64,000 nt of DNA from Halichondria panicea (taxonomy: Eukaryota > Porifera > Demospongiae > Suberitida > Halichondriidae), in contig NC_087381.1 of the NCBI RefSeq assembly GCF_963675165.1, positions 2,604,001 to 2,668,000 on the forward strand, given 5' to 3'. Numbering within the stretch: position 1 is the stretch's first letter; every line of letters begins with the position of its first letter. A model generated the notes under the pieces. That model was not told the origin of the DNA. It did no database searches and saw only the letters and a list, made by a program, of their open reading frames with translations. Below are positions 13,601 to 26,708 of this stretch, in pieces. The position numbers and the translations under genes are program-made.

Positions 13601-16600
13601 TGTGTAATTTGCTCGTTCAAAGAATATGATCTGTTTAGTACTGTATATTCCTATCCTGGGAAGTGTTGTAGCATATCGAATTGACTGTTTTATACTTATA
13701 ATAAAGATGTACATGTATTTCTATGGAAGGTTAGCTACTCTTGCTTCCTGTATCTCGGCTCACTCACATCTTTTACTTTCAAGGTTTAAGGAATATTAGT
13801 CTTCTCAAAATTCTTGATTATTTTCCTCTGGAATAGTTATTTTCATCAAAGCAGGTAGCTTACACTGTATATGTATGTTTTTATGTATAGCCTTTTTTCT
13901 GAATGAAGTACAGGTTGGAAAGCTTCCTTTCATTGTTGGTCAAAATAGGATCCTAGTCAGTATCACATATAGTTTGTGAGAATTTAGAAAACTGTGTTTC
14001 GTACACAGAGGCTCAGAGTATAAATAGCATGGCCTGTGTGCCTTAGAGTCAGTCAACCTTTCTCCTTACAACACTACAAGAGAACCTTCTGAATCGATCA
14101 CTCTCGACTGTCAAAGATGAACAAATTGATTCTTATCTCAGCCCTACTGGTGGCCACATTGAGTGCAGTGTATGCTTCCCCCTATAGCAGTCAAGAGAGG
14201 CTTCTATCCCTCTTGGAAAATGCCCGTCAAGAGCAAGCTGATGAACAGGACGAAATCGCTCGCATAGTTCTGAAAAACAAGGGAAAAAAGCAGCTTAAGA
14301 AAATAAGAAGGCAGCAAATTGAGCGTATTTGCGCTCATGCCACTCTTGTGTACAATATTTGCTCTGATGATGTGGAAGAAGCCCCAGAAGAAGTACCAGA
14401 GGAGCCAGTCATGGTTCAAGGTCGTTGCAAGAAGCATTGTAATCTGAAACAAAAGATTCGTGAGGGAGAAATTATGGAAGCTGCTCTTAATATGTTTGTA
14501 AATGACGCAGAACCAACCCTTTGTGTGTACCATGAGGCTATACAACAGCTGTGTGGAGTCCCAGAGCCTGTGTAAGAGGATGAGGATTATAGTTACTAGA
14601 ATCATGGAACATTTATTAATGAGAATTGCTTGTAGATCTGTAGTAAATCAGTAGTTGGTAGTTTTGCATGTACATGTAGATAGCCGTAGGATAGAGCTCT
14701 GAGACTAACACTGTACATGTATGTACTGTATGAATTGATGATCAGTTATGTTGACAAGTTTGCCCTAGTTGAACACCCGAGTCTTTGTTACGTACTGTAT
14801 TTATCTTGCAGTGACTGTGTGAATGTTGTACCTGTGTACTTCTCTCAAGGCCATATGTATACGTAGGTGCCCTAAAGTTTTAAGCCTGAGCAGGCAGCCA
14901 AGTAAGAATCTTCCTATTAATATAGCTAAAGATACTTTCTTTAAAGTTTATTCAACTGATATACAACATCTAAGCTAAATTGCAATAGAGTGTTTTCACG
15001 AGCAAGTCATGTTACAGTATTTTGATACATGTGCTGTATCGTTGTAGTGAGTAATTTTCAAGGCACGAAAGTTTATAAGACACGGGTGTTCAATATTTTA
15101 TCATAAAGATGCTCTCGGCAAAACTAACAAAATACCAATTTACATGTACACATGTTACATGTATAGTTGTCGAAAATACACGCTACATGTATATGGTTAT
15201 AGTCTCGGGGCCAGATCTAATCAGCTCAGGGGAAAGATCAAGTAGAGCTAGGATTAGGTCTGGGGGCTCTTGCAGCATTTTCGTGTGCTCTAGCAGAATG
15301 TGGCCAGAGCCAATGAAATGCTATGTCATGTGATTTTTAACCCAATGAAATGAATATCGTATGTCATGTGATTTTGAAATATGCGAGTGTTGCCTCTGTA
15401 AAATTTAAATAGAGCCATTGAAATGAGAGTATTGCTGCATCTACTCCTTCTTTAAACCTCCAATGTGACAAGTCTCGTACTAATTGGAGCATAGTATACT
15501 GTATGATAGTGTATTAAAGGAATTTAGATTATCTTGGATCCCGTCAATAAAGTATACTATACAGTTTGCTTTATAGCTTTCAATTAAAACTGGAAGCCTG
15601 TTGTAGCCTTCTGGAACTATGTTGAAACCTTCCTTTCACGATGAGCATAATAGGATCTTATGCACCTTTCCCTCTATCAAGCCAGGGTGGCTATTTGTTG
15701 CCTATGCAGGAGGGTAATGACCTTAATTATGAAAGTGTAGTATGTAAGTTTTATATCAATGCTCGTTGTATATTTACTGTACATGAATTTGCTTTATGAA
15801 GTTGTTCAAAGAATATTCTACGTACATGTAGATTAGTACTGTCTGTGCCTATCCTTGAAAGTGTTGTCTCATATCGAATTGACTGTTTTATACTTAATGT
15901 ATCGATTGAAGGTTAGCTACTCTTGCTTCCCGTATCTCGGCTCTCTCACATCTTTTACTTTCAAAGTTTAAGGAATATTAGTCTTCTCAGAATTCTTGAA
16001 ATACATGTACTGTCTGTTAGAAACCATTTTGTCATCGAATCAGGCAGCTTTTCTTTTCTGAATATAAAGTACAGGTTATTATGTTGGAAAGCTTCCTTTC
16101 ATTGTTGGTCAAAATAGGATCCTAGTCAGTATCACGTATAGTTCGTGAGAATTTAGAAAAGTGTGTTTCGTACACAGAGGCTCAGAGTATAAATAGCATG
16201 GCCTTGTGTGTCTTAGAGTCAGTCAACCTTTCTCCTTACAACACTACAAAAGAAAACTTTCTGAATCGATCACTCTCGACTGTCAAAGATGAACAAATTG
16301 ATTCTTATCTCAGCCCTACTGGTGGCCACATTGAGTGCAGTGTATGCTTCGCCCTATAGCAGTCAAGAGAGGCTTCTATCCCTCTTGGAAAATGCCCGTC
16401 AAGAACAAGCTGATAAACAGGAGGAAATCGGTGCTCTAGCTCGCACAGCATGGTGGGGAAATAAAACTACTCCAAAGGAAAAGGACTGTAAATCAGTTAG
16501 GATAAGGCTGGAGAAAGAAAAAGACCAACTGAAAGTACAGATTTGTACTCATTCCACTTTTGTGTACCATATTTGCTCTGGTTATGTGGAGGAAGTACCA

Positions 16601-19600
16601 GAGGAGCCAGTCACTGTTCAACGTCGTCGTTGCAAGGGGCTTGCTAGTTTAAGAGACACGATTCGTGGACATAAGGATATCAACTCTGCCCTCGAGATGT
16701 TTGTGTCTGACTCGCAACCGTCCATTTGTGCATACCTCGAGACTGTACAACAGCTATGTGGAGTCCCAGAGCCCGTGGAGGGAGACGAGGACCAGGATTA
16801 TTAGAATCATGGAAATTGACTTTTGAACTCAAAGAGAATTGCCTGTAGATCAGTTAGTTGGTTAGTTAGTCTGTGCATGGTCTTAGTAGATAGCCCTAGG
16901 AGCTGTGAGACGAATTAATGATCAATGTACATTAATTTTGGTGTTGGCATTTGATGATTTGTGGATAATTATTAGTTTCATTTCTATGTTACTACAGTGT
17001 AACGTCCGAATAAAGGACAGTTTGGGAACAGAGCTTTTGTCCTCTGGTGGGGGAGGTTCAAATTACACATGTATTATGTATAGCCATGTACAGTAGCAGC
17101 CAATAATTTTTTATAAAGTACTCGTTTCGCTTACGTAGTTCGTCTGTAGTACGCTGGTACGTTTCAAAATAAACGCTAAAAGTACGCTCAAGATACGCTA
17201 CGTACCGTTGTGTTTTTTTTTTAGAATCAACCGTTGTTAAAATTTACCTTCCGCCCCACCCATGCAGCTCTGCATGCAGCTAGCTAGCTAGAACTTTTGC
17301 AGCTGTTAGATATTATACATGTAGCTAGCATTTTCTAACCTTGTAGAACGGAGATAGAACTCATATACACTGCAGACATCCTGAGAAAGTTCAAGAACCT
17401 GTGCATGGTTCGTTTTATGTCTTCGTTGTAGATCTAAAGCTAAGCTTACAGCTAGACATAGCCATAGCATAGGTAAGTAACTAGTCTAGCTACAATACTT
17501 GAGATGACTAGGATTGTCTCTTCGTTTGTTTTCTAAAACTTTTCTGCAAAACGTACTTGCAATGTGCAATGGTACGGTAAATTCAACGCTTTTAATACGG
17601 TGTCAAAACGGAAATGTTACGGACATACTACGTAAACGGAACGGGTACTTATATTAACCGCTACTGTATCAAAGTATCAAAGACTTCTACATGTACATGT
17701 ATATACACGTGTATATGATCCTATTTCTTGTTCAAGAAGCTAAGGAATTTTCTAAATCAAAGATATGCATACAGAATGCAGTACATTACAAACGACCTCT
17801 ACCATACATGTATTAGACATAACATGTGGGTGTTGTTTCCTGTTGTTCGTAATAAGAGGCAGTTTTGTGTACGAATTTAGTCAGTTGGGAGTACGAAGCT
17901 TGTCCTCTGTCCGGAATCAAGAAGGTCCGCTTGTGGGAGGTTGTTTCTGTGTACTTGATATTGATTTCAATCCGTGCCATAGCCCTTTATAGAGAGATTG
18001 TAGGAGGTTCCACTGTATATATATGTTTTCAGTAAGTCTGTTGTAGCCTTCTGGAATTATGTTGAAACCTTCCTTTGCACCTTTCCCTCTATCAAGCCAG
18101 GGTGGCTATTTGTTGCCTATGCAGGAGGGTAATGATGATTACAACCATTATTTTGCAATGTCAGTATACAAACCATGTCATGTACAGTGTTCGCTGTATG
18201 TTTACTGTACATGGATTTGCTTTACAAAGGTGTTCAAAGAATATTCTGGATTAGTACTGTCTTTTCCTATACTGGAAAAGTGTTGTCTCATATCGAATTG
18301 ACTGTTTTATACTTAAAGATGTATCTATGGAAGGTTAGCTACTCTTGCTTCCTGTACCTAAGCTCACTCACATCTTTTACTTTCAAAGTTAAGGAATATT
18401 ATAGTTTTCTCAGAATTCTTGAAATACTCTCTGTTTATTTTTATCGAGAAAGCATTTTGTCATCGAATCAGGCACCTTACTGTTTTTATATTGTAGCTTT
18501 TCTTTTCTGAATACATGTACAGAAAGGCTTCCTTTCATTGAGCAAAATACAAAATAGGATCCTAGTCAGTATCACGTATAGTTCACGAGAATTTAGAAAA
18601 GTATGTGTTTCGTACACAGATGCTCAGAGTATAAATAGCATGGCCTGTGTGCCTTAGAGTCACAACCTTTCTCCTACAACACTACAAGAGAACCTTCTGA
18701 ATCGATCACTCTCGACTGTCAAAGATGAACAAATTGATTCTTATCTCAGCCCTACTGGTGGCCACATTGAGTGCAGTGTATGCTTCCCCCTATAGCAGTC
18801 AAGAGAGGCTTCTATCCCTCCTGGAAAATGCCCGTCAAGAACAAGCTGATGAACAGGAGGAAATCGGTGCCGTAGCTCGCACAGCATGGTGGAAACCGAA
18901 ACCGAAACCTCCTCCAACGAAAAACTGTAAATCAGTTAGGAGAGGGCTGGAGAAAGAAAAAGACCAACTGAAAGTACAGATTTGCACTTATTCCACTTTT
19001 GTGTACGATATTTGCTCTGGTTATGTGGAGGAAGTACCAGAGGAGCCAGTCACTGTTCAAGGTCATTGCAAGAATTATGCTGGTTTAAGAAACACGATTC
19101 TTGAATATAAGGGTATCAACTCTGCCCTCGAGATGTTTGTGTCTGACTCGCAACCGTCCATTTGTGCACACCTCGAGGCTGTACAACAGCTATGTGGAGT
19201 CCCAGAGCTCATGGAGGGAGACGAGGACCAGGATTATTAGAATCATGGAAATTGACTTTTGAACTCAAAGAGAATTGCCTGTAGATCAGTTAGTTGGTTA
19301 GTTAGTCTGTGCATGGTCTTAGTAGATAGCCCTAGGAGCTGTGAGACTAGTAGTATGAATTAATGATCAATGTAATGTTGGTACATTAATTTTGGTGTTG
19401 GCAATTTATAATGTTTATGGACAATCATTGGTTTTATTTCTAATAGAAGGTGTACATGTTACTACAGTGGAACCTCCATAAAGGACTGTTTGGGAGCAGG
19501 GCTTTTGTCCTCTTTCCAGAGGTAGTCCTCTTGTGGGCAATTCATTCAAATAGTCATATCATGTATCTACTGTATATAAGTAATATATTATGTAACATCT

Positions 19601-22600
19601 GCATGGACCCGATTTCTAATTCAAGAAGCTAAAGAACTAGTATGATTGGCAATAACATTACAAACGACCTCTACCATAATCTTATTAGACATAAAAGGTG
19701 GGTGTGGAGGTGGGTGTGGTCTCCTGTTTTTCCGTAATAAGAGGCAGTTTTACACAGATTTAGTCCAGAGGAGGGAGGACACGATTAACCTTAGCTAATA
19801 ATTAGCTAATTATCGCGACCTTTTCTTTGAACGATTCATCTTTTTCTTCTTATAACCTCTACATATTGGACACAAGAGCTCATGGATATGTCATGGAGCT
19901 AGAGCAAAGTAAGCGTATATCGTAGAAGTTCTCCTACTGGAGGTACCCCTATGGCCAAGTTGTCAGGACCTGAGGGTAATAGGACCCCTGTAAGAAGCAC
20001 CTCAAGTACTCCTATCTCTAAGATCTCTGTGAGAGGCACTCTAATCTTGAAGCACTCTTGATCCTGTCTCCAGGATCCTTATTAGGAGCACTCCTGTCTC
20101 CAAGATCCTTGTGAGAAGCACCCCAGCCTGGGGTGCTTCCCAGGTATACTCCTGTCTCTGTGATAAAGCTGCAACATGGAATTGTATTATAGTTCAGAGC
20201 GTCTCCAACATGAAGAACATCAATAAGACTGTTAGTCTCAGCTTCTAGCACTCCTTTATTTTTGTAGTTTGCTCTGTGCCTGCAAGAATTGCCTGTCACT
20301 CATACTACAGTACTGTTCTGTGTGTCCCAATATGTAGAGGTTATAAAGAGAGAAAAGACGAATCGTTCAAAGAATTTCATTAAAAGGTCGTAATAATTAG
20401 CTAATTATTAGCTAAGGTTAGTCGTGTCCTCCCTCCTCTGGATTTAGTCAGTTGGGAGCACAAAGCTTGTCTGCTGTCCGGAATCAAGAAGGTTCGCTCG
20501 TTGGAGGTTGCTTTTGTGTACTTACAATACATATAATTATCAATCCGTGTCATAGCTAGTGTCCTTTATAGAGAGGTTGTCCTCTAGTGGGTGGGCCGTT
20601 ATGGGAGGTTCCACTGTAATTATTGTCACACACACATTTGCACACACACAGCTATCTGGCTACGATGGCTCTGGTTACGAGGAGTCTCTCGACAATGAGA
20701 CATGTGCCTATCCTACCTCAGACGAGGAGGCAGGAAATGACGAAGATGACGATGGCTTGGATGGTGATGAGTCGGGTAAAACTTAAATATGTGCTCTTAT
20801 ACATGTAGTTACCCTCTCTCTATACAGTCGCATAAAAGTGCAATTAGCATTGTTTGGATATGTGTTGGCAGACCATGCACCTCTGTATTACAGCCACTAT
20901 AACTAGTCCACTGTGTCACAAGCATTCTGTACCTGTGTGTACACTGTCCTTGGTAGTCTACCTTTACGCTCTTAATTTGGCATCTCTAATCAAGTGCAGG
21001 AACACATGTTCCTATTATGTATACTGTATGTACAACCTTAGCCGCATGTACTCATAAAGACCTTTATTGCAGACACGAGCTATATTGTGCCCGACCTCAG
21101 TGTTCTGCCACCGGGCACCTTTGACCCTGCCATAGACATTGAGCAGGAGACAGAGTCCAATCATGACACTGCACTCACACTCGCTGCAGCAGGTACATTG
21201 TGTATCTTAAAGATAGTGTACCTTCGTGTAGTTCTCTTACTATACATGTACATGTATTGCAGCTTGTTGTTGCAATGGTATGTACAAATGTACATGTAGG
21301 TGTAATGACCCTTTACCTAACACCCAATGATAGCCAGTTATATGTAAATGTATGTACATGTTGTAATGCATTGAATTGCAGACCAACTACAATGTACAGT
21401 ATGCGACTTTATTTTTGAGGTTTAAAAACACCTTTACCAAATCAACACATCCTAAAGTTTCATGTCATTGAACACACAGCCATGCACAGCCACTGACTGA
21501 CTACATGTGCCCCATGCAGGTGGTCATGATGAGCTGGTAGAGCTACTGCTGGCTCACGGGGCCAACATAGAGCATCGGGACAAGAAGGGCTGTACATCTC
21601 TTATCCTAGCTGCCAGTGCTGGTCATGCACTCACTGTGGCAATACTACTCGACCACAGTGCCAATATTGAGGCCCAGTCTGATCGTACCAAGGACACTGC
21701 TCTATCACTGGCCTGTACTGGGGGAAGGCAGGAGGTAATGTATGTGTCACAAATAATTATAAGAGAGTGTACATGTACATTAGTTTTCTTCGCCAGCGTT
21801 GAAAGCCAGTATACATGGCTTGAATTTGGAGCATCCACTTTTAATAAGAAAGTTGTATTTTTAGCTCTGTGTGCTTTGGTTAAATTTCTGTGATGAGCTA
21901 AAATGCATGAGAAGTACCCTCGTTTAGGTAGTCACTGTTGATAGTGCATTAGCTTCAGCATCCAATGAATGTCAAAAAGAAACAGCGAGTTTGTAGTGTT
22001 CTACAGTATTGTACATACATTGTACATGGATCAAAATGTACATGGATTAAAACTTCCACTGACAGGTTGTGGAGCTGTTATTGGCCAAGGGGGCCAACTT
22101 TGAGCACCGCAATGTCTCAGACTACACCCCTCTCTCCCTGGCAGCCTCGGGAGGCTATGTCAACATCATCAAACTGCTGCTACGTGCTGGAGCAGACATC
22201 AACTCAAGGTGATTTATATTGTGCATTACCGTAAGCGTTCTAATTATAGAATCAGCCTCGGTGAGGACGCCCTCTTTTATAACGCCCATAATTATACTAC
22301 CATATAAAATCAATTTTTTTTGTACATTGTTTCTAGAAAAATAATTATTTTTTACTGGTTCTATAATTAGAACGATTACGGTACCTGAAGTTACTACATG
22401 TATTCTTGCAGTAACTTTTAAGGGCTTAATTGCTCATACTATTGGCTGTGTGATTAATACATGTACATATAGCTCAATTGAAGGCTTACTTTTTAGCTCA
22501 ATTGTTGAGCCTTCATCTGAAGCTTGTCCCCTTTGCTAACTGTTGTGTGATGCTCCCCCAGGACTGGTAGTAAGCTGGGCATCTCTCCTCTGATGCTGGC

Positions 22601-25600
22601 TGCTATGAATGGCCACACCTCCACTGTCAAGCTGCTACTGGATATGGGCAGTGATATCAACGCTCAGGTGAGCACAGTGGTCCCTGTAGCATGCTTAGTG
22701 TCTTGTAATACTATGAAGCTGATTAGGTAAAGAGTGTTAACTAAACATTTGCCTATCTTACAATCTGGACAAGGGTTGTCTCACCACGGGGTCTTACTAC
22801 TGGTTGACTTATGTTTTCTCCAGTAAGGTTTGCATTTGGTAAGCTACATGTAGGTGAGAAGGATTTCTATTGACCATTGTACACTACATGTACATGTACA
22901 TGTACAGTGTACGCAGGATATATTGTGTTAAAATATTGTCTGACTAGGAATGTGTATTTATCCTTTAATGCCTGCACTGTACAATATACATTTTTCAGTA
23001 TGTGAGCATCAGCAGTACTGGTGATATTTTCAGAGTATTTTCCCCCAATTATGAATAGTACTATTATACTCCCTCCTCAGATTGAGACCAATCGTAACAC
23101 AGCTCTAACGCTCGCCTGTTTCCAAGGCCGTCACGAGGTGGTCACTCTGCTAGTTGAACGACAAGCCAACGTTGAGCATCGAGCTAAGACTGGTCTCACC
23201 CCTCTCATGGAGGCAGCCTCTGGGGGATATCACGAGGTCGGCAAAGTCCTAATCTCAAAGGGTGCAGATGTGAATGCCTCCCCAGTGCCTAGCTCTAAGG
23301 ATACGGCTCTGACTATTTCTGCTGACAAAGGTCACTTCAAGTTTGTGGAGCTCATTTTGAGACACGGGTCTTTCGTAGATGTCAAGAACAAGAAGGGAAA
23401 CTCCCCTCTGTGGCTCACTTGCAATGGTACGAGTGTGTTTGTACTGTGATACATGCACGTGTGTGTGGGGCCTGTGTGCGCAGTTAATAAATGTTTAGCG
23501 TTAGACCTGTGATATTCATACTGTACATGTAGCTATACCACATGTATGTGTGTACATGTAGTTCCCCAGCTGCCTCTCATGTTGACTATTCTGTCACTGT
23601 AGGTGGTCATCTTGATGTGGTTCGCCTACTGGTTCAGTACGGGGCAGATGTGGACAGTCAGGACAACAGAAAGATCACCAGCCTTATGATTGCTTTCAAA
23701 CGGGTAAGCTTTAGGAGTATATATGTAGCCAAAATTTATCGTTAAACAGCCACCACCAACCTACGCCTTGTTTGCGTCCTGTTTAGTGTCAAAGTCGATC
23801 CTACTTTTCCACAGTTTTTGTTTTGCTTGTACAGTGTACATTGTGTGCAGTTACATGTAGTACTTTTTTTGTCCCTCTCTCTTGCACATTCTGAATGTGT
23901 GCTTTTCGCATTCCAGCTCTACATTTAGAGTATCTGAAGTACAGTGTAGCACTTGCAACTTTGCCTGTGTGTGATTGTGTGTTTCTCCTCATGTTTGTAG
24001 GGTCACCTGAAGGTGGTCAAGTACCTGGTGGAGCATGTGACTCAGTTCCCCTCTGATTCTGAGCTCACCAGATTCATCTCTAACATCACTGACAAGGTAC
24101 GTATATACAATCACTGGCATTGCTCATACATGTACTTGTACTTGAGAATCTTATTCTAGTCTTGGTATATTTATTGTTAGGTTGCTGCTAGAAAATTAAT
24201 TATTAGTACAGTATAGTAATCTGATGTGCAGTACAGTACAATCGTCATGTATGTGTAGTGTAATAGATGGTACCAAGGGCGTAAAAAGAGAAGAGGGCAT
24301 GCATTACACCAGCTGCATTACACACTTGTACACTGTAGTGTATTACTTGCTCCCTCACCCATAGGATCTGCTCAAGAAGTGTCAGCGTTGCATGGAGGTC
24401 ATCATCGATGCCAAGGAGAGACAGGCGGCAGAGGCTAACAAAAATGCCACCAGTCTACTAATGGAAATTGACCAGGAGAAGGTATACTGATTTGTGTGTA
24501 CTGTACCTCTCTAAGGGTTTATGTACTGTAGTTCTCTTAGTTTGATAATGTGCATAATTTTACATGTATGCTAAGCACTGTAAACCAGTGAAGATTTTAT
24601 ATTGTCTGCTGATCTCAGAGCTTCATGCTTTTTATGCTTTCCACACAGAAACACGAGGAGGATCGGAAGGCTGCAGCTGCTCGCAAGAGGGCTAAGAAGA
24701 AGAGGCAGAAGGAAAAGAAACAGGCTGCAATCAAGTGAGCAGACCCTTATACTTTATCATTTCTTTTCCATAAGTGAAGTTTATACACTTCAGCTGCATT
24801 TTATAAAGTACATGTACCGTGTGCAGTCTGTATTATGTGCTGTATATTGGGCTTGACATTTTGTCACTTGGTCTACAGGGCTCAGAAGGATACATCTGAT
24901 GACAAATGTGATGATGGTGGGAGTGGGGATTCCCCTCAGGAGAACGAGCCAGGTAAGGGAATTTCCCCTGGTGATTCTCTTCTCAATATCCTCTTACACT
25001 GACACAATATCATGTTCATGTACATTTGTACATGTAGCTTGAAAATGTGAAAAAAAAGTGCCAAAAGATTTACTGATAAATGCAATCCTGATAGTACGTA
25101 CCTACAATAATCCCTTACTCCCTCCAATAGGTGAACCTGATGATTTTGTAGAAGAGGATCTCCCTGAGCCGGTGGTGCCATCTCAGAACAGCAGACTGCC
25201 TCTCCAGGACACCCAAATCACACCTCCGTCTAAACCAGACACAACTGACACCTCCTATCGGCAAAACAAGAGAAATACGAGCGTCTCCAGTGATCCAGGA
25301 AACAACAAGAAGTCAGGAGGGCAGAATAAAACAATCGAAACCAACAAACCACTCCGTATTCAAGACATTTCAAAGGAGACTGAAAATCGAGTTATTCTCA
25401 GTAAATCTCCATCTCTCAAAAATATGGAACGGCCAGTCTCGATTCTGCCCCCCAAGAGAGAGCTGAGTGATCAGAGCTTGGGTGCCAGGTCGACCAATAG
25501 GAAGACTCGTACTACAGCGTTGAAACCTCAGGGGATGACCACACCCACTAGCAGCCCTCGTAAGGGGAGGAGGGAAGAGGGATGGAAGGAAGTAGGGAGA

Positions 25601-26666
25601 AGGTGCGTTGTGTGTGTGCTACTGTACATTCAGTGCTAATTGTCGTTTCAAGGTGACCCTTTACCAGATATAATTATGCAAAGGTTATTTGTTTAGGTGT
25701 GTTTTTTGTGCAGACCAATATGATACTGCTAAAAATGTTTTGCTTATTATAAACAAAAGCTTAAATTCAGGAACTTGATTTACTGCCAGTTATTTTATTC
25801 TAGCTGTCGTTTTTAATCTTTTATTGTGTCCTCTCTCCGTATATACAGGACCAAAAAGATCAGTATTCCTCTGAGTGTGTTTGGTCAGATTGTGGGCAAG
25901 AGCAGTGCCAACCTCAACGCCATCAAGCAGGGCACCAACACAGCCATTGAGATTGACAAGGTCTCCAAACAGTCTACCAACAGATCCCTCACCATCAGGT
26001 ATGCTAATTTGAAATTTGTCTTGAAACATGGATACTCAAGATGCACCCATTAATTCATAATTATTCCCAGTATCACATACATGTACATGTAGTGGGGATA
26101 TACCGTAAGCGTTCCAATTATAGAACCAGCCTCGGTTAGGACGCCCTCTTTTATAATGCCTATAATTATACCATATAAAATCATTTTTTTTGGTACATTG
26201 TTTCTAGAAAAATGAAAGCACTGCGGTGCTGATGCCTCGGTGGAGATGCCAAAGCAAGCTACTAATAGCTTTTATGCACATGATAAACAATTTAGTTTTG
26301 CATGCAAAAACTCAGAGAGTGGGTAATGATCGACCATGATTGTTGTTAAAAACGATCGATGCCAAAAGTTCAAGTATAAAATTTAATGGCTGCATTAGCA
26401 GAGCCTTGCAGCTCTCTTCTCACTCTTGCAGCTACCAATAGCTAGCGTTCTAGTACAGAGCTAACTACTAAGTAGAGTAGCAACACTCGGTATACAATTT
26501 TGACTACGTGCTCTTCTGAAAAGGCATTCCAAGTAAGCAAAACTAGGCATAACTCGAGAACGAAGCATTATTTTGCAAATCCACGAATTAAAATCCAAGA
26601 AAGCATGACTAGAAGCCTATAGAAACTCTTACTTGCACTTGATTCATCCTTGAGCAGCTGTACCAG

Positions 26667-26708
<42 letters not shown>

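Larger units (their letters stand above)
13610..20600 (+). repeat. Tandem triplication of a 2.2-2.4-kb gene unit inside MASK intron 12
   Basis: Three head-to-tail units begin near 13614, 15805 and 18233 (shared GTTCAAAGAATAT...TATCGAATTGACTGTT tracts), each with a conserved promoter, an intronless secreted-protein gene and a shared 3' flank. The segments near 15600-15720 and 18040-18130 (AAGCCAGGGTGGCTATTTGT) and those near 17860-17960 and 20448-20520 confirm the duplication. Start codons are 2172 and 2436 bp apart. The whole array lies between MASK exons 12 (13402) and 13 (20652), on the same strand. Confidence 0.9.
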
